A stretch of 56,160 nucleotides of DNA, from positions 1 through 56,160 of the forward strand of contig NZ_JAAXLA010000043.1 of assembly GCF_012911935.1 (NCBI RefSeq), read 5' to 3'. Both the position numbers and the translations under genes were made by a program. The notes beneath the pieces are model-generated. The model searched no databases. It saw nothing but the letters and a program-made list of their open reading frames with translations, and was not told the origin of the DNA. Below, piece by piece: positions 26,366 through 35,263 of this stretch (position 1 is its first letter; each line of letters starts with the position of its first letter). The stretch is from Pseudonocardia acidicola. Lineage in GTDB: Bacteria; Actinomycetota; Actinomycetes; Mycobacteriales; Pseudonocardiaceae.

Positions 26366-26747
26366 CCAGCAATCTCTCCAGGATCTCCGGGTCGGGCCTG
26401 CCGTTCGAGCTCGCCGAGGGCGGCAGGTGCACGGCGAGGTAGCCGGCCTCGGTGAGGTCACCGACCAGGACCCGGGCCACCCCCACCGGCACCCGCAGGG
26501 TCGCGCCGATCTCGATCACCGAGATCGGCCTGGCAGCCAGCTCCACGACGGCGTGGTACTCCAGTTGCAGGTCGGCCCGCCCAGCTGCCCCGGTCCGGGT
26601 CACGAGTGCCTCCACCGGCAGCTCCCGGCCCGTCGAACGGGTTCGGCCACCGGTGACCGCGTACACCGGGACCACCCGGCCGCCCGAGGGGCCGCCGACG
26701 GCCGGCCGCTCGCTGTGCCCGCGGCCGGCAGCGTCCTGCGCTGCCAC
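26346..26747 (-). CDS. cvnC: Conservon protein CvnC (DUF742)
   Basis: A 133-residue DUF742 protein. The Arg/Gly-rich N-terminus precedes VVPVYAVTGGRTRSTGRELPVEALV, and the C-terminal winged-helix-like core contains RPISVIEIGATLRVPVGVARVLVGDL. In characterised conservons it binds other components at the membrane. Translated from a GTG 4 bp after cvnB. Confidence 0.92.
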   Translation of the reverse strand: MAAQDAAGRGHSERPAVGGPSGGRVVPVYAVTGGRTRSTGRELPVEALVTRTGAAGRADLQLEYHAVVELAARPISVIEIGATLRVPVGVARVLVGDLTEAGYLAVHLPPSASSNGRPDPEILERLLDGLRAR

Positions 26748-26751
26748 CGCG

Positions 26752-27150
26752 TCAACTCCCGGCGGTGCGGGGGGCCGGGTTCAGCACATGCCCGACGCGA
26801 GAGGCCAGCATCGTCATCTCGTAGCCGATCATGCCGATGTCGCAGCGCCGCTCCGCGTACACCGCGAGCGTCGCGCCGGGGCCGACGGTCGTGATGAACA
26901 GGTAGCCGCCGGCCATCTCCAGGATGGTCTGGGTCAGCGCTCCGGCCCCGAGCAGCTGCGCGGTCCCCCGGGCGAGACTGATCAGGCCGGACGCCGCTGC
27001 GGACAACTGGTCGCCGAGCACGACGCCGACGCCGGGCGAGGCGGCCAGCCGAAGACCGTCGCTGGAGACCAGCAGGGCATGCTCCACGCCCGGGGTCTCC
27101 CGGACGAACTCTCCCAGCAGCCAGTCCAGCTGCCCCGTCACCGGGCTCAC
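26752..27150 (-). CDS. cvnB: Conservon roadblock/LC7 protein CvnB
   Basis: A 132-residue roadblock/LC7 domain protein, a family that regulates small GTPases. It shows LDWLLGEFVRETPGVEHALLVSSDGL and SGLISLARGTAQLLGAG. The GTG start at 27150 has a GAGGAGG ribosome-binding site 4 nt upstream. It lies 82 bp after cvnA. Confidence 0.93.
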   Translation of the reverse strand: MSPVTGQLDWLLGEFVRETPGVEHALLVSSDGLRLAASPGVGVVLGDQLSAAASGLISLARGTAQLLGAGALTQTILEMAGGYLFITTVGPGATLAVYAERRCDIGMIGYEMTMLASRVGHVLNPAPRTAGS

Positions 27151-27232
27151 GCGCCCTCCTCATCGATGTCGTTGATGCTCGTCGACCGTGTCGGCGGCGC
27201 TGCTGCGCCCGACGGTGAGCTCGCACGCTCGC

Positions 27233-29179
27233 TCACGACTGCTGCCTCTCATCGGCGCCGCTGGGCGGCTCGTCGTCCGGCTCGGGATCCACCAGCGCCC
27301 TCGCGGCCTCCCGGCTCGCCTGGTAGCGCGACAGCGCCGCGGCGGCCCCGGAACTGGGTCGCTGGGCCGGGACGTCCGACGCCGGTCCCGGCTCCCGGAG
27401 CTGGGGGGCCAGGTGGGACTGCGGTATCCGGCGGCGCAGACCGGGACCGGCGGGCACGGATGCCGGCGGGCCCGGTGGGGCCGCGTCGTCGGCTGATCGC
27501 GGCCGGGGGATGGGCTGTGCGGACAGCGATCGCCCGAGCGGCCCGGACGCGTGCGGCGCAGGCGTCCCGGCGCTCGGCCGGCCATCGGGCCGGGAGGCCG
27601 GCGGCACAGCACCGGGGTCGAGAGGTGCCGCAGCGGCGGAACCCGGTCCGTGCCCGTCGGGGCCCTCTGACGCCGCGCTCCACCAGCCCGTCCACCCGCT
27701 GTCCGCACCGGCCGGCAGGATGGCATCGGCGGCCGGCGACGACGCCTGCGACGGCACCAGCAGCGGTGCCGGGACGCGATCCGGGCGCGGTCCCGCGTCC
27801 CCGGCCGCGGCGCCCGCCCGAACGGGCGCGCCCGGTCCCACGGCCCCGGCCGGGCGCACGGCCGGCATCCGAACCGGTGTGGTGATCTCGACGGCCGACT
27901 CCGCACCGCCCGCGGTGAACAGGACGGCAGGCAGGGCCACGACCGCGGTGACACCGGATCCCGGCGCCGCACTGAGCGAGACCCCGATGCCGTGCCGGGC
28001 CGCCAGCCGCGCGACGACATGGAAGCCGAGGCGCTGCGAGACCGACAGATCCACCTCGGGCGGCCGGGCCAGCAATTCGTTGGCCGCGGCCAGGTCCTCG
28101 GCCGGCATGCCGACGCCCCGGTCCTCGACGGTCAGCAGCTGCCCGCCGTCGTCCTGCGGATTCGCCCGGGCGCGAATCATCACAGAGCTCTCCGGCGGGG
28201 AGAAGCGCACCGCGTTCTCGGTCAGTTCGGCCAGCAGATGGGTCAGGTCGGCGACCGTGTGCCCGGCGATCGCCGCCCGGTCGTCGACCTCGTACCCGAC
28301 CCGATCGAGGTCCTCCGTCTCCGCGATGGCCGCGCGGATCACGTCCAGCAGTGGCACCGAGGCGGACCAGGTCCGCGGCGGCTGTTCACCGGCGAGCACC
28401 AGCAGGCTCTCGGCGTTGCGCCGGATCCGGGTGGCCAGGTGCTCGAGCCGGAAGAGTTCGGCCAGCACATCGGGGTCCTGCTCGGACTCCTCGAGCTGGT
28501 CGATGATGTCCAGCTGGCGGTAGAGCAGGCTCTGGTTGCGCCGGGCGAGGTTGACCAGCATCTCGGAGGCGAACCGGCGTCGGCCGATCTCCGCGGCGGC
28601 GGTGATCAGCTGTTTGCCCAGCGCCTCCTTCTCGCTCCGCTCGTCCTCGGTCATCCGCCAGAAGATCACCACTCCGGCCCAGGCGGCCACCACGGCCAGG
28701 CAACCGATGAGCGACCAGGGCCACGGATCGGCCTGTTCCGCGGCATCCGCGAAGAGAAGCCCGGGGGACCACAACGATCCGATGCCGTAGCCGAGCACCA
28801 CCACGACGACGTGCCCCACGAGCGGCACCCAGTCCTCGTAGAGCGCGATGAAGCCGATGACGACGAAGAAGTGGAGGTGCGCCTCGGTGGCGCCTCCGGT
28901 GAGGCCGACCAGCGCCGAAGAGCAGCAGGCCAGGCCACCGGTGACGAACGACGACGCCAGGCGCCGGCCCCGGACCACGTGACCCAGGACGAGCCCGACG
29001 ACGGGACCGATGACCGCCAGGCCGAGTGCGGCGATCGGACGCCCGAGCCACCACCCGACGCCCAGCAGCGCGGGCACGTGCAGCAGCAGCACCCGCTCCA
29101 GCAGGCGGTGACGACGTCGCCACGCCTTCTCGTCCAGGTTGTCGCCCCGCGGCAGGTACTCCAGCAGCCCGGTCAGCAC
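27233..29179 (-). CDS. cvnA: Conservon sensor kinase CvnA
   Basis: A 648-residue membrane protein with about five or six N-terminal helices (residues 30-180), a dimerisation helix with RLEHLATRIRRNAESLLVL, and a HATPase domain marked by LTHLLAELTENAVRFSPP, VEDRGVGMP and LGFHVVARLAARHGIGVSL. The last 200 residues are Pro/Ala/Gly-rich, disordered and end in a conserved-looking ALSRYQASREAARALVDP segment. Starts at GTG 29179 after GAGAGGGTGG. The whole conservon sits between maf and sseA, genes that are adjacent in M. tuberculosis, so it is an insertion or a loss relative to that order. Confidence 0.88.
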   Translation of the reverse strand: MLTGLLEYLPRGDNLDEKAWRRRHRLLERVLLLHVPALLGVGWWLGRPIAALGLAVIGPVVGLVLGHVVRGRRLASSFVTGGLACCSSALVGLTGGATEAHLHFFVVIGFIALYEDWVPLVGHVVVVVLGYGIGSLWSPGLLFADAAEQADPWPWSLIGCLAVVAAWAGVVIFWRMTEDERSEKEALGKQLITAAAEIGRRRFASEMLVNLARRNQSLLYRQLDIIDQLEESEQDPDVLAELFRLEHLATRIRRNAESLLVLAGEQPPRTWSASVPLLDVIRAAIAETEDLDRVGYEVDDRAAIAGHTVADLTHLLAELTENAVRFSPPESSVMIRARANPQDDGGQLLTVEDRGVGMPAEDLAAANELLARPPEVDLSVSQRLGFHVVARLAARHGIGVSLSAAPGSGVTAVVALPAVLFTAGGAESAVEITTPVRMPAVRPAGAVGPGAPVRAGAAAGDAGPRPDRVPAPLLVPSQASSPAADAILPAGADSGWTGWWSAASEGPDGHGPGSAAAAPLDPGAVPPASRPDGRPSAGTPAPHASGPLGRSLSAQPIPRPRSADDAAPPGPPASVPAGPGLRRRIPQSHLAPQLREPGPASDVPAQRPSSGAAAALSRYQASREAARALVDPEPDDEPPSGADERQQS

Positions 29180-29695
29180 CCGGCCACCACCCTCTCACTT
29201 CCCGAACATCGAGCCGGGGGCGCAGCAGCGGAATGAATGACTTCGACTGCTCCCGTCACGGACGCGATCCGACCCCTCCGGGGGCCAGCGGGAACATACA
29301 CAGAGCGTGTTGCCTAGATAGCTGGATCGGAGCAGCAACGCGGGGTGGACGCGCCATTTGGCGACGTTCAGTTGCCGTTTGGCTCACTCAGCCGTGGATC
29401 CTCCAGTGTGGAACACACGAAAGCATGAGAGGCGATCGTGACGCAGGTCGCCGACTCCGGCCGTCACCGCGCCGCTCGGCGCCCACGGCCGGCTGATCGG
29501 CGCTGCCGAGCGGGGCGACCCAGCCGGCCGTCAGCGGCGGGTGTCGCGGTAACGCCGCCGCGGGCGCGGCGATGAGGTGCACCCGGACGCCGGCCCGACG
29601 GCCCTGCGACCCACCGGACAGACGATCGGCGCACCGCTGCGACCGGCCCCGATTGGATTGCGCCGCAGGTCGGGATGCGGGACTACGCTCGTGAC
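29180..29695. other. Divergent intergenic region between cvnA and sseA
   Basis: No supported gene in 516 bp. It contains relatively AT-rich sequence at 29290-29440 (for example TTGCCTAGATAGCTGGAT near 29310), a likely site for cvn promoter elements, and the leaderless -10 of sseA at its end. A GTG frame near 29438 encodes only an Arg/Pro-rich peptide and was not accepted. Confidence 0.6.
29684..29689 (+). promoter_or_regulatory. Candidate -10 box of sseA (leaderless)
   Basis: TACGCT lies 6 nt before the ATG at 29696 and favours that start over an in-frame ATG at 29675. Confidence 0.5.
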
Positions 29696-30595
29696 ATGGC
29701 ACTCCCCAACGACACCGACCCGAAGCTCGCTGAGTACGCCCATCCCGAGCGCCTGGTCACCACCGAGTGGCTGGCGCAGAACCTGGGCACGGAGGGCCTC
29801 GTCGTCGTCGAGTCCGACGAGGACGTCCTGCTCTACGACACCGGGCACATTCCGGGCGCGGTGAAGATCGACTGGCACACCGAGCTCAACGACCCGGTGA
29901 CCCGCGACTACGTCGACGGCGCCCGCTTCGCGGAGATCCTGGGTGAGCGCGGCATCGGCCGCGACACCACGGTCGTCATCTACGGCGACAAGAACAACTG
30001 GTGGGCCGCCTACGCCCTGTGGGTGTTCGGCCTGTTCGGCCACCCCGACGTGCGCCTGCTCGACGGCGGTCGCGCCAAGTGGATCGCCGAGGGCCGGGAG
30101 ATCACCACCGAGGCACCCAAGCCCGAGGCCGTCGACTACCCCGTGGTCGAGCGTGACGACAGCAAGATCCGGGCGTTCCGGGACGACGTGCTCGCCCACC
30201 TCGGCAAGCCGATGGTCGACGTGCGCTCCCCCGGCGAGTACTCCGGCGAACTGCTGCACATGCCCGACTACCCGCAGGAGGGTGCGGTCCGCGGCGGGCA
30301 CATCCCGGGTGCGGCCAGCGTGCCGTGGGCCCGGGCCGCCGCCGAGGACGCGACGTTCAGGTCCCGCGCGGACCTGGAGGCCATCTACCAGCAGGAGCAG
30401 GGCCTGTCCCCCGACGACGACGTCATCGCCTACTGCCGGATCGGCGAGCGCTCCAGCCACACCTGGTTCGTACTGACCCACCTGCTCGGCTTCGGCAACG
30501 TCCGCAACTACGACGGCAGCTGGACCGAGTGGGGCAACACCGTCCGGGTGCCGATCGTCCAGGGTCCCGAGCGCGGGTCGGTGCCACAGCGGTGA
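29696..30595 (+). CDS. sseA: Thiosulfate/3-mercaptopyruvate sulfurtransferase (two rhodanese domains)
   Basis: The enzyme transfers sulfane sulfur to cyanide or thiols and was linked to the cysteine/thiosulfate economy. In its 299 residues the N-terminal rhodanese domain (inactive, HIPGAVKIDWHTELNDP) is followed by a C-terminal domain with VDVRSPGEYSGE and the active-site loop AYCRIGERSSHTWFVL, in which the Cys carries the persulfide. It overlaps the SufE-like gene as GTGA, as in Rv3283-Rv3284. Confidence 0.93.
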   Translation: MALPNDTDPKLAEYAHPERLVTTEWLAQNLGTEGLVVVESDEDVLLYDTGHIPGAVKIDWHTELNDPVTRDYVDGARFAEILGERGIGRDTTVVIYGDKNNWWAAYALWVFGLFGHPDVRLLDGGRAKWIAEGREITTEAPKPEAVDYPVVERDDSKIRAFRDDVLAHLGKPMVDVRSPGEYSGELLHMPDYPQEGAVRGGHIPGAASVPWARAAAEDATFRSRADLEAIYQQEQGLSPDDDVIAYCRIGERSSHTWFVLTHLLGFGNVRNYDGSWTEWGNTVRVPIVQGPERGSVPQR

Positions 30596-31032
30596 GCGAT
30601 CTACCCCCTCGGCTCGCCGAGCTGGTCGAGGACTTCTCCGAGGTCGGCCCGAAGGACCGGCTGCAACTGCTGCTCGAGCTGTCCCAGGAGCTGCCGGAAC
30701 TGCCGCAGCGCTACGCCGACGCCGCGGACACGATGGAACAGGTGCACGAGTGCCAGTCGCCACTGTTCCTGGCGGTCGAGGTCGACCCCGACGCCGACCG
30801 GAACGTGCACCTGTTCTTCTCCGCACCGCCCGAGGCCCCGACCACCCGCGGGTTCGCCTCGATCATGTACACCGGCCTGGACGGTGAGCCCGCCGCCGAC
30901 GTCCTCGCCGTGCCGGACGACTTCTACATCGCCCTCGGACTCGGCCAGGCAGTGAGCCCGCTGCGACTGCGCGGGATGGCGGCGATGCTCGCCCGCATCA
31001 AGAACCAGGTCCGCGCGGCCACCGCGGCCTGA
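30592..31032 (+). CDS. SufE-like Fe-S metabolism protein
   Basis: A 146-residue SufE-fold protein which, next to a sulfurtransferase, probably accepts or relays persulfide sulfur. The SufE core LVEDFSEVGPKDRLQLLLEL is followed by the acceptor-cysteine region EQVHECQSPLFLAVEVD, with Cys about residue 50. Start GTG at 30592 lies inside the sseA stop. A strong terminator hairpin follows. Confidence 0.9.
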   Translation: MSDLPPRLAELVEDFSEVGPKDRLQLLLELSQELPELPQRYADAADTMEQVHECQSPLFLAVEVDPDADRNVHLFFSAPPEAPTTRGFASIMYTGLDGEPAADVLAVPDDFYIALGLGQAVSPLRLRGMAAMLARIKNQVRAATAA

Positions 31033-31041
31033 CACCCGGTC

Positions 31042-31078
31042 CACCCGCGTACCGGCGGTCACCGCCGGTACGCGGGTG
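31042..31078 (+). terminator. Terminator hairpin of the sseA-sufE operon
   Basis: A perfect 17-bp stem (31042-31058 with 31062-31078) closed by a 3-nt loop, starting 9 nt after the SufE-like stop. No T tract. Confidence 0.8.
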
Positions 31079-31198
31079 TGCACCGTCTGCCGCCGAACGG
31101 AACGGCAACCTCAAGTCCTGGTGAAGAACGTTCCGTTCGTCCTGCGATCCTGCCCACACTGTGAGGCGTCTCATAAGGACGGCTCAGGGGGTGTTCAG

Positions 31199-32071
31199 AT
31201 GAGCTCACTCGCGGCGGCAGGCGACACCTGGGGAATCAGCGGCACGACCTTTCTGTCGGCCTACATCGTGATCGCGACCGCGGTCTGGGTGGCCGCATCA
31301 CGGGCCCGGCGGGCCCTCGCCGACCGGCGCCCCGACCGGCTGGTGGCCGATCTGAGCTCCCGGCCACACGACGTCGCCCATCTCAACGGCGGTCCCGACC
31401 TGGCCGTCTACTCGGCGCTGAGCTCGATGCACGTGAGCGGCACCATCGTCACCGCCGGGCGGGGCAACGTGCTGGCCTGCGGCCGTCCGGAAGCAGGCAC
31501 CGACGAACTCGAGCGCGCCATCCACCTCACCGCGGTCGTCCCGGTGCCCCGGCACCGGTTGCGGTTCCACCGGGTCGTCGGCACCGCGCTGGCCGCCGTC
31601 GAACGCCGGCTCACCGACGCCGGCCTGCTGTTGAACGACGGCGAACGCCGTTCCATCCAGCGGGTGGGCCTGTGGATGCTCGCCGTGGCCGGCCTCGGGC
31701 TCGTCCGGCTGCTCGCCGGGGTGGCCGCAGCCCGGCCCGTCGGTTTCCTGGTCGTGGCGCTGTTCGCCGTCACGGCGGTGGCCGCCGTGCAGCTGATCCA
31801 CGCACCGCGGCGCAGCCGGTTCGGCGACCGGACGCTCGCGCGGCTGCGCGACGAGCACCACAGCCTGTCCCCGGCCATGAAGCCCGATTGGGCGGCGAAC
31901 GGGGCCACCGGTGCGGCACTCGGCGTGGGTGTTTTCGGGATGAGCGCGCTGTGGGCCTCGGATCCGGCCTTCGCCGACGAGCTGGCCGCGCAGAAGGTGG
32001 CCGCCGCGAGCGAGGTGGGTGGCGGCTACGGCGGCACCGTCGACAGCGGCGGCGGTGGCGGCGGAGGCTGA
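31199..32071 (+). CDS. TIGR04222 domain-containing membrane protein
   Basis: A 290-residue protein of unknown function. One helix lies near the N-terminus (FLSAYIVIATAVWVAAS) and two in the middle (WMLAVAGLGLVRLLAG and GFLVVALFAVTAVAAVQLI). The family signature region DVAHLNGGPDLAVYSALSSM and the SRFGDRTLARLRDEHHSL segment are clear. The C-terminal tail is Gly-rich and ends in a run of seven Gly with a single Tyr; it has no Cys, although many relatives end in Gly/Cys-rich tails. The ATG at 31199 follows AGGGGGT. It is followed after 7 bp by a broken DUF692 gene, the usual genomic partner. Confidence 0.8.
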   Translation: MSSLAAAGDTWGISGTTFLSAYIVIATAVWVAASRARRALADRRPDRLVADLSSRPHDVAHLNGGPDLAVYSALSSMHVSGTIVTAGRGNVLACGRPEAGTDELERAIHLTAVVPVPRHRLRFHRVVGTALAAVERRLTDAGLLLNDGERRSIQRVGLWMLAVAGLGLVRLLAGVAAARPVGFLVVALFAVTAVAAVQLIHAPRRSRFGDRTLARLRDEHHSLSPAMKPDWAANGATGAALGVGVFGMSALWASDPAFADELAAQKVAAASEVGGGYGGTVDSGGGGGGG

Positions 32072-32078
32072 GGTCGTC

Positions 32079-32547
32079 GTGCCCCGCCTCGGGGTCCGGA
32101 TCGGGTGGCGCCCGGAGATCTCCGAGCTGATCGCCGATCTGCCAGGAATGCGGTTCTGCGAGGTCATCGCGGAATCGCTCGCTCCCGCAGTTCCGCCTCG
32201 AGGGGTGGCGGAGCTGCGGGAGCGGGGGATCCCGGTGATCCCGCACGGGGTCCGGCTGTCCCTCGGCGGCGCCGAACCCGTCGACGCCGACCGGCTGGGC
32301 GCCCGCGGGGGCGCCGCGCGACGGCTGGGACCTCGCCCGAGCACTGCGCCGCGTCGGCGGGCTGACCGCGAGCGCAGCCGAGGAACTCGCCGTCCGGGAG
32401 GCCTGCTGGCGCTACGAGGGCCACTCCGCGCCCCGCAGGCGCCGGCCGTGCGCCGGGCCGGTCGGGCGGTGGTCGTGCAGATGGCGGGTCGCACGGTGTG
32501 GGCGGGCCCACCCCGGCAGCCCTGAACATCCCGCCCCGAACGGGTGA
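32079..32547 (+). pseudogene. DUF692 (MNIO) family oxidase, truncated and frameshifted
   Basis: A GTG at 32079 opens a frame reading VPRLGVRIGWRPEISELIAD, then MRFCEVIAESL and PHGVRLSLGGAEP, the start of the DUF692 TIM barrel. Homology stops near 32310. From 32320 a different frame reads DGWDLARALRRVGGLTASAA and on to a TGA at 32545-32547; this looks like the end of a protein but I cannot assign it firmly to DUF692. Most of the roughly 280-residue enzyme, including its metal-binding centre, is gone. Confidence 0.75.
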
Positions 32548-32685
32548 TCTTCGCGGTAGGAGCGGGGAAGCGTCGGCTACGCCACAATGCCTCACACCCG
32601 GAACCTGCCGTGTGGACTCTTACACTCCCCGGTAACCAGTGCGCCGGCGCAACGGGACCGGCCGCTCACCACGAGGAGACCGACC

Positions 32686-34455
32686 GTGCCGCAACTGCGC
32701 AAAGTTCTCGTCGCGAACCGCGGGGAGATCGCCGTGCGGGTGATCCGAGCCGCGAAGGACGCGGGCCTTGCCAGTGTCGCCGTCTACGCCGACCCGGACC
32801 GCGACGCGATGTTCGTCCGGCTCGCCGACGAGGCGTTCGCCCTCGGTGGCACCACCGCCGCCGAGTCCTACCTCGACTTCGACAAGGTGATCGGCGCGGC
32901 CGAGCAGGCCGGCGCCGACGCGATCCACCCCGGCTACGGCTTCCTGTCCGAGAACGCCGACTTCGCCCAGGCCGTCATCGACGCCGGGATCATCTGGATC
33001 GGGCCGACCCCGCAGGCCATCCGCGACCTCGGGGACAAGGTCACCGCCCGGCACATCGCCACCCGCGCCGGTGCCCCGCTGGTGCCGGGCACCCCGGACC
33101 CGGTGGCCGACGCCGACGAGGTCGTGGCCTTCGCCGAGGAGCACGGGCTGCCGGTCGCGATCAAGGCCGCGTTCGGCGGCGGCGGGCGCGGGATGAAGGT
33201 GGCCCGCGAGCTCTCCGAGATCCCCGAGCTGTTCGAGTCCGCGGTGCGCGAGGCCACCGCGGCGTTCGGCCGCGGCGAGTGCTTCGTCGAGCGCTACCTG
33301 GACAAGCCCCGCCACGTCGAGGCCCAGGTGCTCGCCGACACGCACGGCAACGTCATCGTCGTGGGCACCCGCGACTGCTCGCTGCAGCGCCGGTTCCAGA
33401 AGCTCGTCGAGGAGGCCCCGGCGCCGTTCCTGTCCGAGGAGCAGCGCAAGACCATCCACGACGCGGCGAAGGCGATCTGCACCGAGGCCGGCTACCACGG
33501 CGCCGGCACCGTCGAGTTCCTCGTCGGCCAGGACGGCCTGATCTCGTTCTTGGAGGTCAACACTCGGCTGCAGGTCGAGCACCCGGTCTCGGAGGAGACC
33601 TCCGGGCTGGACCTGGTGCGCGAGCAGTTCCGCATCGCCGAGGGCGCCGAGCTCAACCTGCTCGAGGACCCGCAGCCGCGCGGGCACTCCATCGAGTTCC
33701 GGATCAACGGCGAGGACGCCGGGCGCAACTTCCTGCCCGCCCCGGGCACCGTCACCGCGATCTCCTACCCGGCCGGCCCCGGGGTGCGCGTCGACGCGGG
33801 TGTGGAGGCCGGCTCGGTGATCGGCGGCCAGTTCGACTCGCTGCTGGCCAAGCTGATCGTCACCGGCTCGGACCGGGCGCAGGCCCTGGAGCGGGCGCGC
33901 CGCGCGCTGGCCGAGTTCCAGGTCGAGGGCATGGCCACGGTGCTGCCGTTCCACCGCATCGTCGTCGAGGACCCGGCGTTCGCCGCCACCACCGAGCAGG
34001 ACTTCACCGTCCACACCCGGTGGATCGAGACCGAGTGGAACAACACCGTCGAGCCGTTCACCGGTGGTGAGGGCGCGGACTCCGAGGAGTCGCCCCGGCA
34101 GACCGTCGTGGTGGAGGTCGGCGGCCGGCGGCTCGAGGTGTCGCTGCCCGGCGACCTCGCGCTCGGCGGCGGGGGCTCAGGCGCGGCCACGGCCCCGCCG
34201 CGCAAGCGCGGCGGCGGCAAGGGCGCGGCAAAGGCGTCCGGTGACGCGGTCACAGCGCCGATGCAGGGCACGATCATCAAGGTCGCGGTGTCCGACGGCG
34301 ACACCGTCTCCGCCGGCGACCTGGTCGTGGTCCTCGAGGCCATGAAGATGGAGAACCCGGTCACCGCGCACAAGGACGGCACGATCACCGGCCTCTCGGC
34401 GGAGACCGGCAGCTCGGTGTCCCAGGGCACCGTCATCTGCGAGATCAAGGAGTAG
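32686..34455 (+). CDS. accA3: Acetyl/propionyl-CoA carboxylase alpha subunit (biotin carboxylase and BCCP)
   Basis: The 589-residue protein carboxylates its own biotin with ATP and bicarbonate and hands it to AccD subunits. The biotin carboxylase N-terminal domain starts VLVANRGEIAVRVIRAAKD. The ATP-grasp region has AAFGGGGRGMKVA and EVNTRLQVEHPVSEE. A Gly/Lys linker leads to the BCCP domain with VLEAMKMENPV; Lys554 is the biotin site. The GTG at 32686 has an upstream GAGGAG. It matches AccA3, with birA, accD5 and accE5 encoded in the same window. Confidence 0.95.
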   Translation: MPQLRKVLVANRGEIAVRVIRAAKDAGLASVAVYADPDRDAMFVRLADEAFALGGTTAAESYLDFDKVIGAAEQAGADAIHPGYGFLSENADFAQAVIDAGIIWIGPTPQAIRDLGDKVTARHIATRAGAPLVPGTPDPVADADEVVAFAEEHGLPVAIKAAFGGGGRGMKVARELSEIPELFESAVREATAAFGRGECFVERYLDKPRHVEAQVLADTHGNVIVVGTRDCSLQRRFQKLVEEAPAPFLSEEQRKTIHDAAKAICTEAGYHGAGTVEFLVGQDGLISFLEVNTRLQVEHPVSEETSGLDLVREQFRIAEGAELNLLEDPQPRGHSIEFRINGEDAGRNFLPAPGTVTAISYPAGPGVRVDAGVEAGSVIGGQFDSLLAKLIVTGSDRAQALERARRALAEFQVEGMATVLPFHRIVVEDPAFAATTEQDFTVHTRWIETEWNNTVEPFTGGEGADSEESPRQTVVVEVGGRRLEVSLPGDLALGGGGSGAATAPPRKRGGGKGAAKASGDAVTAPMQGTIIKVAVSDGDTVSAGDLVVVLEAMKMENPVTAHKDGTITGLSAETGSSVSQGTVICEIKE

Positions 34456-34486
34456 CGCTCCGCGCCTGTGCAACGTGTTGCCCCCC

Positions 34487-35035
34487 ATGGAGCCTGTTGA
34501 GATCAACGCCGGTACCTGGTACCTGCGTGCGCTGCGCGCCGACGACCGGATCGACGACCGGCCCGCCGTGCTGGCATCGTGCCTGGACCCGGAGATCCTC
34601 CGCTGGCGGCGACGCCCGGAGCCGACCCTCGAGGCGGTCGGTGCGCACATCGCCGAACGGGCCGCGGAGTGGGCGGGGGACACCCGCTGCTCATGGGCGG
34701 TGTGTGAGCCGACGACCGGCGACATGCTCGGTGAGGTCAGCCTCGCGAGCCTGGACCTGGCCATCGGCACGGCCGAGGTGGCCTGCTGGGCGCTGCCCGC
34801 CGCCCGCGGCAAGGGCATGATCACGACGGCGGTGTCGAGCGTGCTGCGGTTCGGGTTCGGCGGGCTCGGACTGCACCGGGTGACCTACGCCTGGGCCGAG
34901 GGCAACGAAGCCTCCGCCCGGGTCGCGGCGAAGTGCGGGTTCACGATCGAGGGCCGGCAGCGCTCCGGCTGGGTCGTCGACGGACGCCGGGTCGACGTCA
35001 TGCTCGCCGGACGGCTGGCCGCCGACGGGGATTGA
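34487..35035 (+). CDS. GNAT family N-acetyltransferase
   Basis: An acetyl-CoA-dependent acetyltransferase of 182 residues, RimJ/RimL-like. The acetyl-CoA loop is in PAARGKGMITTAVSSVLRFGF, followed by LHRVTYAWAEGNEASARVAAKCGF, typical of the group that acetylates protein N-termini or small amines. The acceptor is unknown. The ATG at 34487 is preferred; a GTG at 34475 is in frame. It lies 31 bp after accA3. Confidence 0.85.
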   Translation: MEPVEINAGTWYLRALRADDRIDDRPAVLASCLDPEILRWRRRPEPTLEAVGAHIAERAAEWAGDTRCSWAVCEPTTGDMLGEVSLASLDLAIGTAEVACWALPAARGKGMITTAVSSVLRFGFGGLGLHRVTYAWAEGNEASARVAAKCGFTIEGRQRSGWVVDGRRVDVMLAGRLAADGD

Positions 35036-35061
35036 CGACGTACGTCCCATTTATCTAACGT
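35032..35061 (+). promoter_or_regulatory. Candidate promoter upstream of the exonuclease-like gene
   Basis: TTGACG (35032-35037) and TAACGT (35056-35061) are separated by 18 bp. The -35 overlaps the GNAT stop codon. Confidence 0.35.
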
Positions 35062-35263
35062 CATCGAGCCAGGTTCTTCCACGGCGACCGCACCGTGCTG
35101 AACAAGTGCATAGCGGACAGCAGTGACGTACCCGTGTGACCACCCACGGGGCCCGGTTACTTTCCGCCACGCGGATCGAGACCGCGCCGCGGATCCGTTC
35201 GCCACGCAGGCCAAGCCGCGCCGCGAACACGTCCCCCGTCACAACGGCGACTCAGGATCCGTC

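Noticed and set aside
29438..29575. GTG-started 45-codon frame between cvnA and sseA
   Set aside because: The peptide is almost wholly Arg, Pro and Ala, as expected from chance translation of GC-rich DNA.
34475..34486. GTG start for the GNAT gene
   Set aside because: Possible, but it adds only four unconserved residues; the ATG at 34487 fits the family N-terminus equally well. Left as an alternative.
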